A stretch of DNA of 24,507 nucleotides from an uncultured Eggerthella sp. (GTDB lineage: Bacteria > Actinomycetota > Coriobacteriia > Coriobacteriales > Eggerthellaceae). Shown here one piece after another: positions 1 to 7,012 of the stretch (its first letter is position 1; each line of letters begins with the position of its first letter). The stretch lies in the NCBI GenBank assembly GCA_900544455.1, contig UQVJ01000018.1, positions 1 through 24,507 of the forward strand, written 5' to 3'. The notes below the pieces were generated by a model. It had not been told where the DNA came from. It saw only the letters and a list, made by a program, of their open reading frames with translations, and ran no database searches. Made by a program: the position numbers and the translations under genes.

Positions 1-254
1 CGTGCGGGGGGTGGTCGCAAAAGGCTTTCGCGCGCCGCCGATCTGCCGCTGCCCTTTTCCGCGGGGGGGGATCGCAGGTCAGATCGCGGAAAATGCAGCA
101 GACGACGTCTTCTTCTGCGGGGCGGGAATATCCTGTTGCCCGTTGCCTCGTCGTTCACGATTCGCCGCCTTCTCCTGTGAGGGCGGGAATATCATCCTGA
201 GCGCTGCGGGCAGCATGCTCGTCTTCTTTTACGCGAGGGCCCCGGGCCAAACAA

Positions 255-473
255 TGGCAAGATCGGCGTATTTTGTACTCTCGGGCAGAAAACCTCGACA
301 TTTTTGGCAAGATATTCGCGAAATGTACCTTCCGACAGCGTTTTTTCGGTTCGAAGCGCACAAAATACGCCTATTTCGCCAAAATGGGCTGTCCAGGAGT
401 ACATTTCAGTGAAATCATGCCAGAAAGCTGTTCTCTGGCTGCGCTGGAGTACATTTGGCGAAGATTTCGCCAT
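255..473. repeat. Five-copy ~24-bp dispersed repeat in inverted arrangement
   Basis: Related ~24-bp words run GTACA, then A/T-rich, then CG, then GAT..TTGCC. Two copies lie on the minus strand (about 255-280 and 306-329) and three on the plus strand (about 358-381, 396-421 and 446-472), spaced ~40-50 bp. Two copies contain ACAAAATACGCC on opposite strands (359-370 and the complement of 265-276), a perfect 12-bp inverted repeat. The word CATGTTTCCGCGTT also occurs twice (471-484 and 533-546). No gene explains the pattern. It could be a decayed intergenic repeat family or a cluster of protein-binding sites. Confidence 0.55.
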
Positions 474-564
474 GTTTCCGCGTTTTGCCCAGGAATTGCT
501 CATTGGGGCAAACCGTGTTTGGCCTTGTCGGACATGTTTCCGCGTTCCGCTCGGGGTTCGCCTG

Positions 565-670
565 TCGCATAGAATCTAGGGATTGCTCTCGCATAGGATC
601 CAGGGATAGCTCTCGCATAGGACCCAGGGATCGCTTGTCTCATAGTGCCAGGAACCGCTCATGTCATAGC
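565..670. repeat. Degenerate 24-bp tandem repeat, 4-5 units
   Basis: Units beginning TCGCATAG are spaced 24 bp: 565-588, 589-612, 613-636, a diverged unit at 638-660 and a fragment from 662. The core is TCGCATAGGATCCAGGGAT followed by GCTC. The first three units differ by only a few bases, so the array arose by duplication. The period is divisible by three, but no supported gene covers it. It lies upstream of the promoter of the flavin reductase-like gene. Confidence 0.7.
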
Positions 671-718
671 CCCCCTGGGGAGGGTCGTCCGTCGCATACG
701 GGAGGAAACGCAACGTGT

Positions 719-748
719 TCGCAACCTCGGTGGCCTCTTCGGTATAAT
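719..748 (+). promoter_or_regulatory. Candidate promoter of the flavin reductase-like gene
   Basis: A perfect -10 hexamer TATAAT sits at 743-748, about 32 bp before the start codon, giving a short leader. The -35 is weak (TTCGCA at 719-724, spacer 18). A GGAG ribosome site (771-774) follows. Confidence 0.45.
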
Positions 749-780
749 CGATCGCGAAAACACGCGTAAAGGAGATTGGT

Positions 781-1305
781 ATGAAGCGCTCTATCGATGC
801 AATTGAACATGCTGGCGAAATCATGAAGAAGGTTAACGATGCCGTCTTGCTCACCACAAAGAAAGACGGTCAGGTCAACACTATGACCATCAGCTGGGGC
901 GGCATGGCAATTGAGTGGGGAAAGCCCCTGTTCATCACCTACGTGCGCGAAAGCCGTTTCACCAAGGAATTCCTGGACGTCACCGGCGAGTTCACGGTGA
1001 ATCTGCCTATGGGTGAGTTCGACAAGAAGATCACCGCGGTGTGCGGTGCGAAGTCGGGCCGCGATATGGACAAGATTGCCGAGCTTGGACTCACGCTCGA
1101 AGAACCCGAAGAGGTAAACGTGCCGGGTATTCGCGAACTTCCCCTTACATTGGAGTGCCGCGTTCTTTTCAAGCAGGAACAAGATCTTGCCAACCTTGAT
1201 GCTGAGGATGCGGAAAAGTGGTATCCAATCGACGAAGCGCTGGGTGGTCCCAACAAGCACACGGCCTATTACGCCGAAATCGTGGCGGCCTACGTCATCG
1301 AGTAG
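781..1305 (+). CDS. Flavin reductase-like FMN-binding split-barrel protein
   Basis: This 174-residue soluble protein has the look of the flavin reductase-like domain: an early strand region (around residues 22-40, VLLTTKKDGQVNTMTISWG), then W..KPLFITYVRESRFT (46-61), where the Arg/Ser/Thr cluster normally contacts the flavin phosphate, then FTVNLPMG. Family members bind FMN and either reduce flavin with NAD(P)H or pass electrons to a partner. The exact substrate cannot be read from sequence. The start ATG has GGAG six bases upstream and a TATAAT -10 about 32 bp further up. It seems to be transcribed alone, convergent with the methyltransferase gene. Length is normal and no defect is seen. Confidence 0.85.
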   Translation: MKRSIDAIEHAGEIMKKVNDAVLLTTKKDGQVNTMTISWGGMAIEWGKPLFITYVRESRFTKEFLDVTGEFTVNLPMGEFDKKITAVCGAKSGRDMDKIAELGLTLEEPEEVNVPGIRELPLTLECRVLFKQEQDLANLDAEDAEKWYPIDEALGGPNKHTAYYAEIVAAYVIE

Positions 1306-1495
1306 TCCTGGCTATAGTGCGCATGCACAAGGGCGCCTGGACTCATCGGTGTGCTTGGCGACTGGGTTGGTCATGTCTGCCGCCCTTTCGCCGTCGTTGG
1401 CATGCATTCTGAAGCTAGCATGCGTGCTTGGAGGAACGATATATGTTGAAGGGTCGGTTGTCGTATAGCGCGCCTTAAGCAGGAGCGCCTGCCTG
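1306..1495. other. Convergent intergenic gap with weak hairpin
   Basis: This gap lies between two convergent genes. The only structure I see is a short stem AGCAGG/CCTGCT (1478-1483 with 1492-1497) beginning at the stop codon of the minus-strand methyltransferase. It has no clear T-tract, so it is only a weak terminator candidate. GCATGC words recur at about 1401 and 1419. Confidence 0.3.
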
Positions 1496-2275
1496 CTATT
1501 CCTTGAAAGCGATATGAACGGCGGCAACGCCGAATGTCACATTGGTGTATTCGACACGGGAAAAGCCCGCATCCTTCAGCATGCGCGTGAAGCCCTTTTG
1601 ATCGGGGAAGGCTTTAATCGATTTCGCTAGGTACACAAAGCCCGAAGCATCGCCTGTGACGATCTTTCCCCAGGCGGGGATGCCCCAACGCAAATACAGG
1701 TTGTAGCCCAGGCGCATAAGAGGATTGGGCGGGGTCGAGAACTCCAGTACGCACAGTGCGCCACCCGGCTTCAGCACGCGATACATCTCGGAAAGCGCGC
1801 GTTCGCGTTCGGGCATGTTACGAATGCCATATGACATGGTGATTACGTCGAAAGACTCGTCTTCGTAGGGGATGTCCTGCCCGTCGACCACGGCAAGCTC
1901 AACGGGAACTCCGTTTGCCTCACCTGCATCAAGTCGGCTTTGGGCCACTTCGAGCATGGCGGGAGTGTAGTCGGAGAGGATGATGTGTTTGGGCTGCTTT
2001 CGCTCGCAAGCCGTAAACGTCACATCTCCCGTGCCGCCGGCAATGTCCAACATCAGCGTTTCGCTGGTGATGGGCGATTTATCGATAAGCGTGCGCAGCC
2101 AGCTGCGGTATTGGCCGAAGCTGGAGAGCTTGTTGAAGCGCTCGTACTTCCAAGCGATATCGGTGAAGATCTTCTTTACGCGAGCAGAAGAAATCTCGGC
2201 AGGGGCTTCCTGACCCGTTGCGGTATCAATGGAATGGTCTGCCTGCTTTTCAGGCGTTTGGGAGGTGTTGCTCAT
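1496..2275 (-). CDS. menG: Demethylmenaquinone methyltransferase (UbiE/MenG family)
   Basis: This 259-residue class I SAM-dependent methyltransferase carries the UbiE/COQ5 signatures: VKKIFTDIAWKYERFNKLSSFG near residue 33, SAM motif I LDIAGGTGDV, the family block GIRNMPERERALSEMYRVLKPGG, and KAFPDQ with a C-terminal GVAAVHIAFK. The enzyme adds the last ring methyl to demethylmenaquinone, the lipid electron carrier of anaerobic respiration. The first ~30 residues are a polar extension ahead of the domain. An AAGGA ribosome site precedes the ATG. The gene diverges from the amidohydrolase-like gene across 164 bp. A ubiquinone role is unlikely if the host is a Coriobacterium, since these bacteria use menaquinones (family knowledge). 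A related ring methyltransferase activity cannot be ruled out. Confidence 0.9.
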   Translation of the reverse strand: MSNTSQTPEKQADHSIDTATGQEAPAEISSARVKKIFTDIAWKYERFNKLSSFGQYRSWLRTLIDKSPITSETLMLDIAGGTGDVTFTACERKQPKHIILSDYTPAMLEVAQSRLDAGEANGVPVELAVVDGQDIPYEDESFDVITMSYGIRNMPERERALSEMYRVLKPGGALCVLEFSTPPNPLMRLGYNLYLRWGIPAWGKIVTGDASGFVYLAKSIKAFPDQKGFTRMLKDAGFSRVEYTNVTFGVAAVHIAFKE

Positions 2276-2321
2276 GCGTTATCGCGTCCTTATGTACGAG
2301 TATTGCTCCGTGCGTTAGCTG

Positions 2322-2327
2322 ATTATA
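2322..2327 (-). promoter_or_regulatory. Candidate -10 of the menG promoter
   Basis: On the minus strand TATAAT reads from 2327 to 2322, about 47 bp before the menG start. No good -35 is visible. Nearby, an inverted repeat GCAATG-CTAT-CATTGC (2396-2411) lies upstream of the divergent amidohydrolase gene and contains a TATCAT that might be its -10. Confidence 0.35.
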
Positions 2328-2439
2328 GACAAGAACGGCACGCTTGCGTATCCGGCTCGTTAGGGGTCTGTGAAAAACGGCAAGATATAAACGCCGCAAT
2401 GCTATCATTGCAAAGAATTACTCTATCGGGAGGATGCGC

Positions 2440-3792
2440 ATGCTACTGATCGCTGAATACGTTGTTCCGGTTTCATCCGAGCCCATCGAGCACGGTGCGG
2501 TTTTCATTAAAGATGGTGCTATCGCCGACATTGGCGATGCGGAAATGATGCGCTTGCGCTACCCCAACGAAGAGGTAAAAGACTTCGGCATGGCTGCGCT
2601 CACCCCGGGCTTTATCGACCTGCATGCGCGCATGGAAGACGCGGTGTTCCGCGGTTTGGTGCACGACCTGCCCTTCGTTCAGTGGCGTAAGGAAATCGCT
2701 GCGCTCCGCAAGCGTATTTCCTATGCAGAGGCATTCGACTCTGCGTTCCTGGGTGGTCTTGAGGCGCTTTCTTCGGGCGTTACCACCGTGGCAGACATCA
2801 CGTCTACGGGCGCTTGCGTTTCCGCTGCTCAGAAACTTGGCCTGCGCGGCATGTTCTATCGTGAGGCGGGCGCAATCGACAAGCGATTGGTCAACTACGC
2901 AATCAAGAAGGCCGATAGCGATTTGGAAAAGTGGTCGCAGACCATCGACCCCAATCGCATCACCTTGGGCATTGCGCCAGACCCTGTGTACGAATGCCAC
3001 CCCGAGCTGTATCGCAGCGTGGTGAAATACGCCTCCGATAACGGCGATCTGCCTATCGCAATGGATTTAGCGGGTAGCAGCGAAGAGTACCGCTTCGTAA
3101 AGTACGGTGCCCCCTCTGGCCTGGACGAGGATCTGGGAATGCAGGGGTTCATGGAGGTTCCGCCATGGCTTCCCACTTCCGCAACTCCCGTCAACTACGT
3201 GTTGAATTGGGGCCTGTTCGAGGCGAAGAACGTCATGATCGTCTACGGCGTGCGCGTAAACGACGAAGACATCAGGCACTTGAAGGAATACGACGTTGCT
3301 GTATGCGCATGCCCCAGCCTGAATGCTCAGCTGGGCATGGGTGTTGCGCCGGTTAGCGAATATCTGCGCTCCGGCATGCGTGTGGGCTTGGGCACTGGTG
3401 CTCCGGCTTCTATCGACACGATGGACATCTTTAGCGAAATGCGCATGGAGCTGCTCATTCAGCGTGCTGTAACCGGTGAATTCCTTGATTCCCGCACGCT
3501 TATGGAAATGGGCACTTTGCGTGCCGCCCAGGCGCTGCGCATCGACGACAAGGTAGGCTCGCTGGAGGTTGGCAAACGTGCCGACATCGTTGCGGTCGAT
3601 CTGTCAGGATCGCACTCTACGCCCACATCAGACCCTGTTTCTGCCCTTTTGGGATCTGTGGGCAACGGCGATGTTTCCATGACCATGGTCGACGGCAAGG
3701 TGCTCTACGAACGCGGACGCCTGCACGTCGCTGGCGAAGTGGCAAAGAACATCGCTCACGTTCTTGAGATTCGCGGTCGCCTTCGCTCTTAA
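2440..3792 (+). CDS. Amidohydrolase-superfamily protein lacking metal ligands (putative pseudoenzyme)
   Basis: The 450-residue protein has the layout of the ATZ/TRZ/aminofutalosine or SAH deaminase group: small N-terminal beta part, PGFIDLH at the first barrel strand, LEALSSGVTTVADI, and a C-terminal LGSLEVGKRADIV-type closing segment. The metal ligands are almost all replaced. HxH is H62-A-R64, the strand-5 His is D209 (AMDLAG), the strand-6 His is Y269 (IVYGVRVN) and the strand-8 Asp is G320 (GTGAPAS). The fold seems intact, so this looks like a non-hydrolytic descendant. I chose ATG 2440 because GGGAGG (2428-2433) lies six bases before it; ATG 2434 touches that site. It diverges from menG, so a menaquinone (futalosine) link is possible but is inference. 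A terminator follows. Confidence 0.8.
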   Translation: MLLIAEYVVPVSSEPIEHGAVFIKDGAIADIGDAEMMRLRYPNEEVKDFGMAALTPGFIDLHARMEDAVFRGLVHDLPFVQWRKEIAALRKRISYAEAFDSAFLGGLEALSSGVTTVADITSTGACVSAAQKLGLRGMFYREAGAIDKRLVNYAIKKADSDLEKWSQTIDPNRITLGIAPDPVYECHPELYRSVVKYASDNGDLPIAMDLAGSSEEYRFVKYGAPSGLDEDLGMQGFMEVPPWLPTSATPVNYVLNWGLFEAKNVMIVYGVRVNDEDIRHLKEYDVAVCACPSLNAQLGMGVAPVSEYLRSGMRVGLGTGAPASIDTMDIFSEMRMELLIQRAVTGEFLDSRTLMEMGTLRAAQALRIDDKVGSLEVGKRADIVAVDLSGSHSTPTSDPVSALLGSVGNGDVSMTMVDGKVLYERGRLHVAGEVAKNIAHVLEIRGRLRS

Positions 3793-3809
3793 TGCCTATT
3801 GGCACCAGT

Positions 3810-3842
3810 AAGCCCCTCTTGTCGAAAAGAGGGGCTTGTTTT
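3810..3842 (+). terminator. Intrinsic terminator after the amidohydrolase-like gene
   Basis: A perfect 11-bp stem AAGCCCCTCTT (3810-3820) pairs with AAGAGGGGCTT (3827-3837) across a 6-base loop, followed by GTTTT. It separates the amidohydrolase-like gene from the Tat/Hyp gene run. Confidence 0.9.
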
Positions 3843-3888
3843 GCGTGCCGTGCGTTAAGGTGACCACACGCTTACGGAAAGAGATTCA

Positions 3889-4095
3889 ATGGCTAACGGT
3901 AAAAAGCAGAAGATGACGGCAAAGCAGCTGAAGGAGCGCGAGGAGCGTGCCCTCGAGCGCCAGCGCCTTGCCGAGGAAAAGAAGAAGCGCGATGAGCTTC
4001 TCAAGCGCATATTCGTTATTGCGGTGTGCGTTATTTTGATCTTGGCCCTCTCTCTTCCAACCATGGGTCTTATGTTCCTTGGCGGAAACCAATAA
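3889..4095 (+). CDS. Small single-span membrane protein with charged coiled-coil head
   Basis: I do not recognise this 68-residue protein. Residues ~1-39 are almost entirely charged or polar (Lys/Glu/Arg), predicting a long helix or coiled coil. Residues ~40-62 form one hydrophobic segment (IFVIAVCVILILALSLPTMGLMF), and the tail is very short. The positive head implies that the N-terminus stays in the cytoplasm. A GGAAAGAG ribosome site precedes the ATG. It is the first gene after a strong terminator and lies 80 bp before tatA in the same direction, so it may be co-transcribed with and assist the Tat or membrane-protein machinery. That is inference from position only. Confidence 0.7.
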   Translation: MANGKKQKMTAKQLKEREERALERQRLAEEKKKRDELLKRIFVIAVCVILILALSLPTMGLMFLGGNQ

Positions 4096-4175
4096 AGGCT
4101 CCAAGCGGCAAAAACCACTAAGTGCTGCCTACTGTCGTTCGGCTCGGTAGCGCTGGAGAGATAAGGAAGTACCAG

Positions 4176-4724
4176 TTGTTCGGCATTGGCGGATTTGAGC
4201 TATTCATAATCCTGCTGTTCGCGTTCTTGATTTTCGGCCCCGACAAGTTGCCAGAAATGGCGAAAACGTTGGGTGCTGCGCTCAACAAATTCAAGCAGGC
4301 GCAGGAAGAAATGAAGGCGGTTATCAACGACGAGGTTTTGGACCCTGATGCAGGCAAAAAAGCCGCATCTGGTTCTGGCTCGAAGCCGGCCCCTCATGCA
4401 ACTCAGGAATCGTTTGCCGAGCGCAAAGCTCGCTACGATAAAGAACGCGCCGAGCGCTTGAAGCGCCAGCAGATCGATGCCAACCGTACCGCCATGAAGA
4501 CGGAGGCGGCGAAAAAGGCCGAAGAGCTTGAAAAAGCCGCAGAAGGCAAGTGCGAAGATACTGCAGCGAATGCAGCCGGTCGGGCGGAATCTGCATCCAA
4601 GCCTATGCCTTCTGCAAAGCCCGCACCGGCATTTACCCCCGATGAGCTTTTTGGCACCAAGCCGGTGAAGCCCGCTCCTCGTGCCGCGCAAAAGGAAGCG
4701 GCGGCAACGAAAGGGGGCGAATAG
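4176..4724 (+). CDS. tatA: Twin-arginine translocase TatA/TatB-type subunit, TTG start
   Basis: This protein is the pore- or docking-forming Tat subunit that helps move folded, often cofactor-bound proteins across the membrane. From the start it reads (M)FGIGGFELFIILLFAFLIFG: the classic short N-terminal membrane helix, then FGPDKLPEMAKTLG and an amphipathic helix (ALNKFKQAQEEMKAVIND). The remaining ~120 residues are an Ala/Lys/Glu/Pro-rich tail, long for TatA (182 residues in total), as in some TatB proteins. I chose TTG 4176 because AAGGAAG (4163-4169) lies six bases upstream and the family begins with M-F-G. A GTG at 4122 would add 18 unrelated residues. tatC begins four bases after the stop. 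No separate second TatA/B gene is present here. Confidence 0.9.
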   Translation: MFGIGGFELFIILLFAFLIFGPDKLPEMAKTLGAALNKFKQAQEEMKAVINDEVLDPDAGKKAASGSGSKPAPHATQESFAERKARYDKERAERLKRQQIDANRTAMKTEAAKKAEELEKAAEGKCEDTAANAAGRAESASKPMPSAKPAPAFTPDELFGTKPVKPAPRAAQKEAAATKGGE

Positions 4725-4727
4725 CGT

Positions 4728-5594
4728 ATGGCAATCGGACCTGCGCGCATGTCGCTCATGGAGCATCTGGGCGAATTGCGCATGCGCCTTGTGCGCGTTA
4801 TTGTTTGCCTCGTTGTGGCAACCTGCGTTTTCTATCTTTCCACAGGTACTGTGGTCCAATTCTTACTGGCTCCCGTGGCTGAGTTCATGCCCACCGACGG
4901 CAACGGCGATGTGATGCTCAATGTCTTGGGTGCATTCGACGCCTTTTCGGTGCGCATCACCGTGGCGTTGTGGACCGCCGTAGTAGCCACCGCCCCCATC
5001 ACGCTGTGGCAGATCTTGGCGTTTTTCCTGCCGGCGCTGAAGCCGCGCGAACGTAAGTGGTTTCTGCCTACGTTTATCGCCGCCCTGGCGTTGTTCATCA
5101 TTGGTACGGTATTTTGCTACTGCGTTATCTTGAACCCCGCCTTCCAATGGCTTACCGACCAGGCATCGGGCTTTGCAACCATCCTTCCTGAAGCGGGCCA
5201 GTGGGTGGATATTATCATCAAGTTCGAGCTGGGTTTTGGCATCGGTTTCGAAATGCCCCTGGTGGTGTTCTACCTGGTTATGTTTGGCGTGGTACCCTAC
5301 AAGAAACTGCGCGCAAGCTGGCGCGCTGTGTACATCGGCCTGCTGGTGTTCTCTGCAGCGGTAACGCCCGATGCGTCTCCCGTAACCATGGGCCTTATGT
5401 TCGCTGCGATGGTGGTTCTGTACGAGATCAGCTTGCTTGCCGCGCGTGTCGGCCTCAGCCACCGCATCAAGCGCAAGGAGGAAGCGGAAAAGGCTGAAGA
5501 GCTTGAAGCTCAGGAGGCTCGTGCTGAACTCAAAGATCTGAAGCAGCGCTATCGCGAGCATCTGTGGGGCGAAGAAGAGAGCGAAGGCAAGTAG
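4728..5594 (+). CDS. tatC: Sec-independent protein translocase TatC
   Basis: TatC is the six-span receptor that recognises twin-arginine signal peptides and builds the Tat translocon with TatA. The 288-residue protein has the N-terminal signature SLMEHLGELRMRL (residues ~9-21), with the conserved Glu of the cytoplasmic signal-binding face, then hydrophobic segments through KFELGFGIGFEMPLVVFYLVMFGVV and TPDASPVTMG. About 55 C-terminal residues are a charged helix or coiled coil (from ~235), an addition to the core fold. It follows tatA by three bases with an AGGGGG-type ribosome site in the tatA end, and hypA begins two bases after its stop. The arrangement ties Tat export to hydrogenase maturation. 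Confidence 0.95.
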   Translation: MAIGPARMSLMEHLGELRMRLVRVIVCLVVATCVFYLSTGTVVQFLLAPVAEFMPTDGNGDVMLNVLGAFDAFSVRITVALWTAVVATAPITLWQILAFFLPALKPRERKWFLPTFIAALALFIIGTVFCYCVILNPAFQWLTDQASGFATILPEAGQWVDIIIKFELGFGIGFEMPLVVFYLVMFGVVPYKKLRASWRAVYIGLLVFSAAVTPDASPVTMGLMFAAMVVLYEISLLAARVGLSHRIKRKEEAEKAEELEAQEARAELKDLKQRYREHLWGEEESEGK

Positions 5595-5596
5595 CC

Positions 5597-5992
5597 ATGC
5601 ATGAGCTAGGCATTATGACAGGCGTTATGGAGTCGGTCGAGGAAGCGGCTCGCAACGCCGGCGCCACCAAGGTTTTGGAGATTGATCTTTCTGTAGGCGT
5701 CATGACCGAAGCCGTGGAAGACGCCCTCCGCTTCGCCTTCGAGGCGCTCTCGGAAGGCACCATGTGCGAAGGCGCCGACTTCAAAATCAACATGATCCAG
5801 CCGGTAAGCATTTGCTTGGAATGCGGTAATGAATTTGAGCACGACCGTTACCACGTAACGTGTCCTCAGTGCGAAAGCGGCTTCACGCAGCTTATTGCCG
5901 GCAAGGAAATGCAGATCGACTCAATCGAGGTCGATATTCCCGATGAAGATGATTCCGCCGAGGGGTCGCAGCTCCAATCAGGCGAGCACTAG
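5597..5992 (+). CDS. hypA: Hydrogenase/urease nickel incorporation protein HypA
   Basis: HypA is a small nickel metallochaperone that works with HypB to load Ni into the [NiFe] hydrogenase large subunit. The 131-residue product begins MHELGIM, with the nickel-binding Met1-His2-Glu3. The zinc site is C73-x2-C76 and C89-x2-C92. A short acidic tail (IPDEDDSAEG) follows. ATG 5597 is the right start because the family requires MHE at the terminus; an in-frame start 33 bp upstream inside tatC would bury the nickel site. Translation is probably coupled to tatC, which ends two bases before. hypB follows after 67 bp. No hypCDEF or hydrogenase structural genes are in the window. Confidence 0.95.
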   Translation: MHELGIMTGVMESVEEAARNAGATKVLEIDLSVGVMTEAVEDALRFAFEALSEGTMCEGADFKINMIQPVSICLECGNEFEHDRYHVTCPQCESGFTQLIAGKEMQIDSIEVDIPDEDDSAEGSQLQSGEH

Positions 5993-6059
5993 CAATCTGG
6001 CGTCGGCGCGACGCTTTACCATCCAGTAGGTAACTCCCCAAAGAATATGGAGGCAGCCA

Positions 6060-6710
6060 ATGCAGATCGATATGAAACAACCCATCCTTGATAAGAATGA
6101 CAAACTCGCAAAAAGCAATCGTGAGCTGTTTGCCGAAAAGAAGGTGTTCGTGCTCGATCTTCTGGCATCGCCTGGCTCCGGCAAAACCTCAACCATCCTT
6201 GCCACCATCGAGGCATTGCGCGACGAATTCAACATTGCGGTTATTGAGGGAGATATTGCTTCTTCGGTCGATTCCGAGAAGATCAAAGCCCAGGGCATTG
6301 CCGCAGTGCAGATCAACACGGGTGGGGCATGCCATTTGGAAAGCGACATGATCCGCCGTGCCGTTGATGTGCTCGATCTGGACAAGCTTGACCTCATCAT
6401 CATCGAGAACGTGGGCAATTTGGTGTGCCCGACCGATTTCGACTTGGGCGAAAACATGAAGGCGATGATTCTTTCGGTGCCTGAAGGCGACGATAAGCCT
6501 TTGAAGTATCCGGGTGTTTTCCAGGCTGCTTCTGCCATCGTGCTGAACAAGGTTGACACCTTGCCTGTGTTTACGTTCGACAAGGACCTGTTCTACAGCC
6601 ATATTGCCAACCTGAACCCCCAGGCTCCCATTTTCCCCATTTCCGCTACGAGCGGCGATGGCGTGGAAGAGTGGGCCAACTGGCTGGCTGAAAAGATCCG
6701 CTCTCTGTAA
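6060..6710 (+). CDS. hypB: Hydrogenase nickel incorporation GTPase HypB
   Basis: HypB is the G3E-family GTPase that drives nickel transfer with HypA. In 216 residues I see the P-loop ASPGSGKT (36-43), DIASSVDSEKI, the metal-site block GGACHLESDMI, ENVGNLVCP with the Walker B-region Cys, and the guanine-specificity motif NKVD. A C-terminal ISATSGDGVEEW resembles the G5 region. The N-terminal Cys-rich high-affinity nickel motif of E. coli HypB and the His-rich stretch of other HypBs are absent, so this is the short form. GGAGG lies just upstream of the ATG. It is last in the tat-hyp gene run and is followed only by a weak stem. Confidence 0.95.
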   Translation: MQIDMKQPILDKNDKLAKSNRELFAEKKVFVLDLLASPGSGKTSTILATIEALRDEFNIAVIEGDIASSVDSEKIKAQGIAAVQINTGGACHLESDMIRRAVDVLDLDKLDLIIIENVGNLVCPTDFDLGENMKAMILSVPEGDDKPLKYPGVFQAASAIVLNKVDTLPVFTFDKDLFYSHIANLNPQAPIFPISATSGDGVEEWANWLAEKIRSL

Positions 6711-7012
6711 ACCCTGCATGCCCAGTTTTGTTTGCTGGGCATAAGTCAACGCATCCGAACAGCGCAAGCTGCCTCCTATGTTGCACCGAATCGTTTTTCT
6801 CCTATGCGGAGATGCGATTTGCCGCAACGCAGGGGCAGCTTTTCTTTTGTCCTTTTTGGGGCTACCAACCGGTTGATGTCTGTAATTGCATCCTGCCCTA
6901 CAGGCGACAGAGGTTGATGGTGGCACCTGTTTCCATTTGTCCTATGCGAAATGAGCTGGTCTTGCGCAGTTCGGCATATTCGGTGTTTCGCGGCAAACGC
7001 AATGCGTAAATG
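6711..7012. other. Convergent gap between hypB and the MFS gene
   Basis: No gene is supported here. There is a weak stem ATGCCCAG/CTGGGCAT (6718-6725 with 6735-6742, 9-base loop, no T-tract) just after hypB, and a second small stem TCTCC-TATGC-GGAGA (about 6797-6811) after a T-run. One or both may end transcripts from either side. Nothing else stands out. Confidence 0.4.

Larger units (their letters stand above)
1..780. other. Gene-free left end of the window
   Basis: I find no credible protein gene in the first 780 bases. The open frames here are short, overlap one another, lack ribosome sites and resemble no family I know. What the region does hold is a set of ~24-bp dispersed repeats (about 255-473), a 24-bp degenerate tandem repeat (about 565-670) and a promoter for the next gene near its right end. 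The first ~240 bases are very GC-rich with G and C runs. A gene truncated by the left edge cannot be excluded, but nothing recognisable is visible. Confidence 0.6.

Noticed and set aside
2..412. 136-codon open frame at the left edge
   Set aside because: No ribosome site, no recognisable domain, Cys/Arg/Phe-rich random-looking composition, and it crosses the dispersed repeats.
664..1260. 198-codon minus-strand frame over the flavin reductase gene
   Set aside because: Antisense to a recognisable family member with a good ribosome site and promoter.
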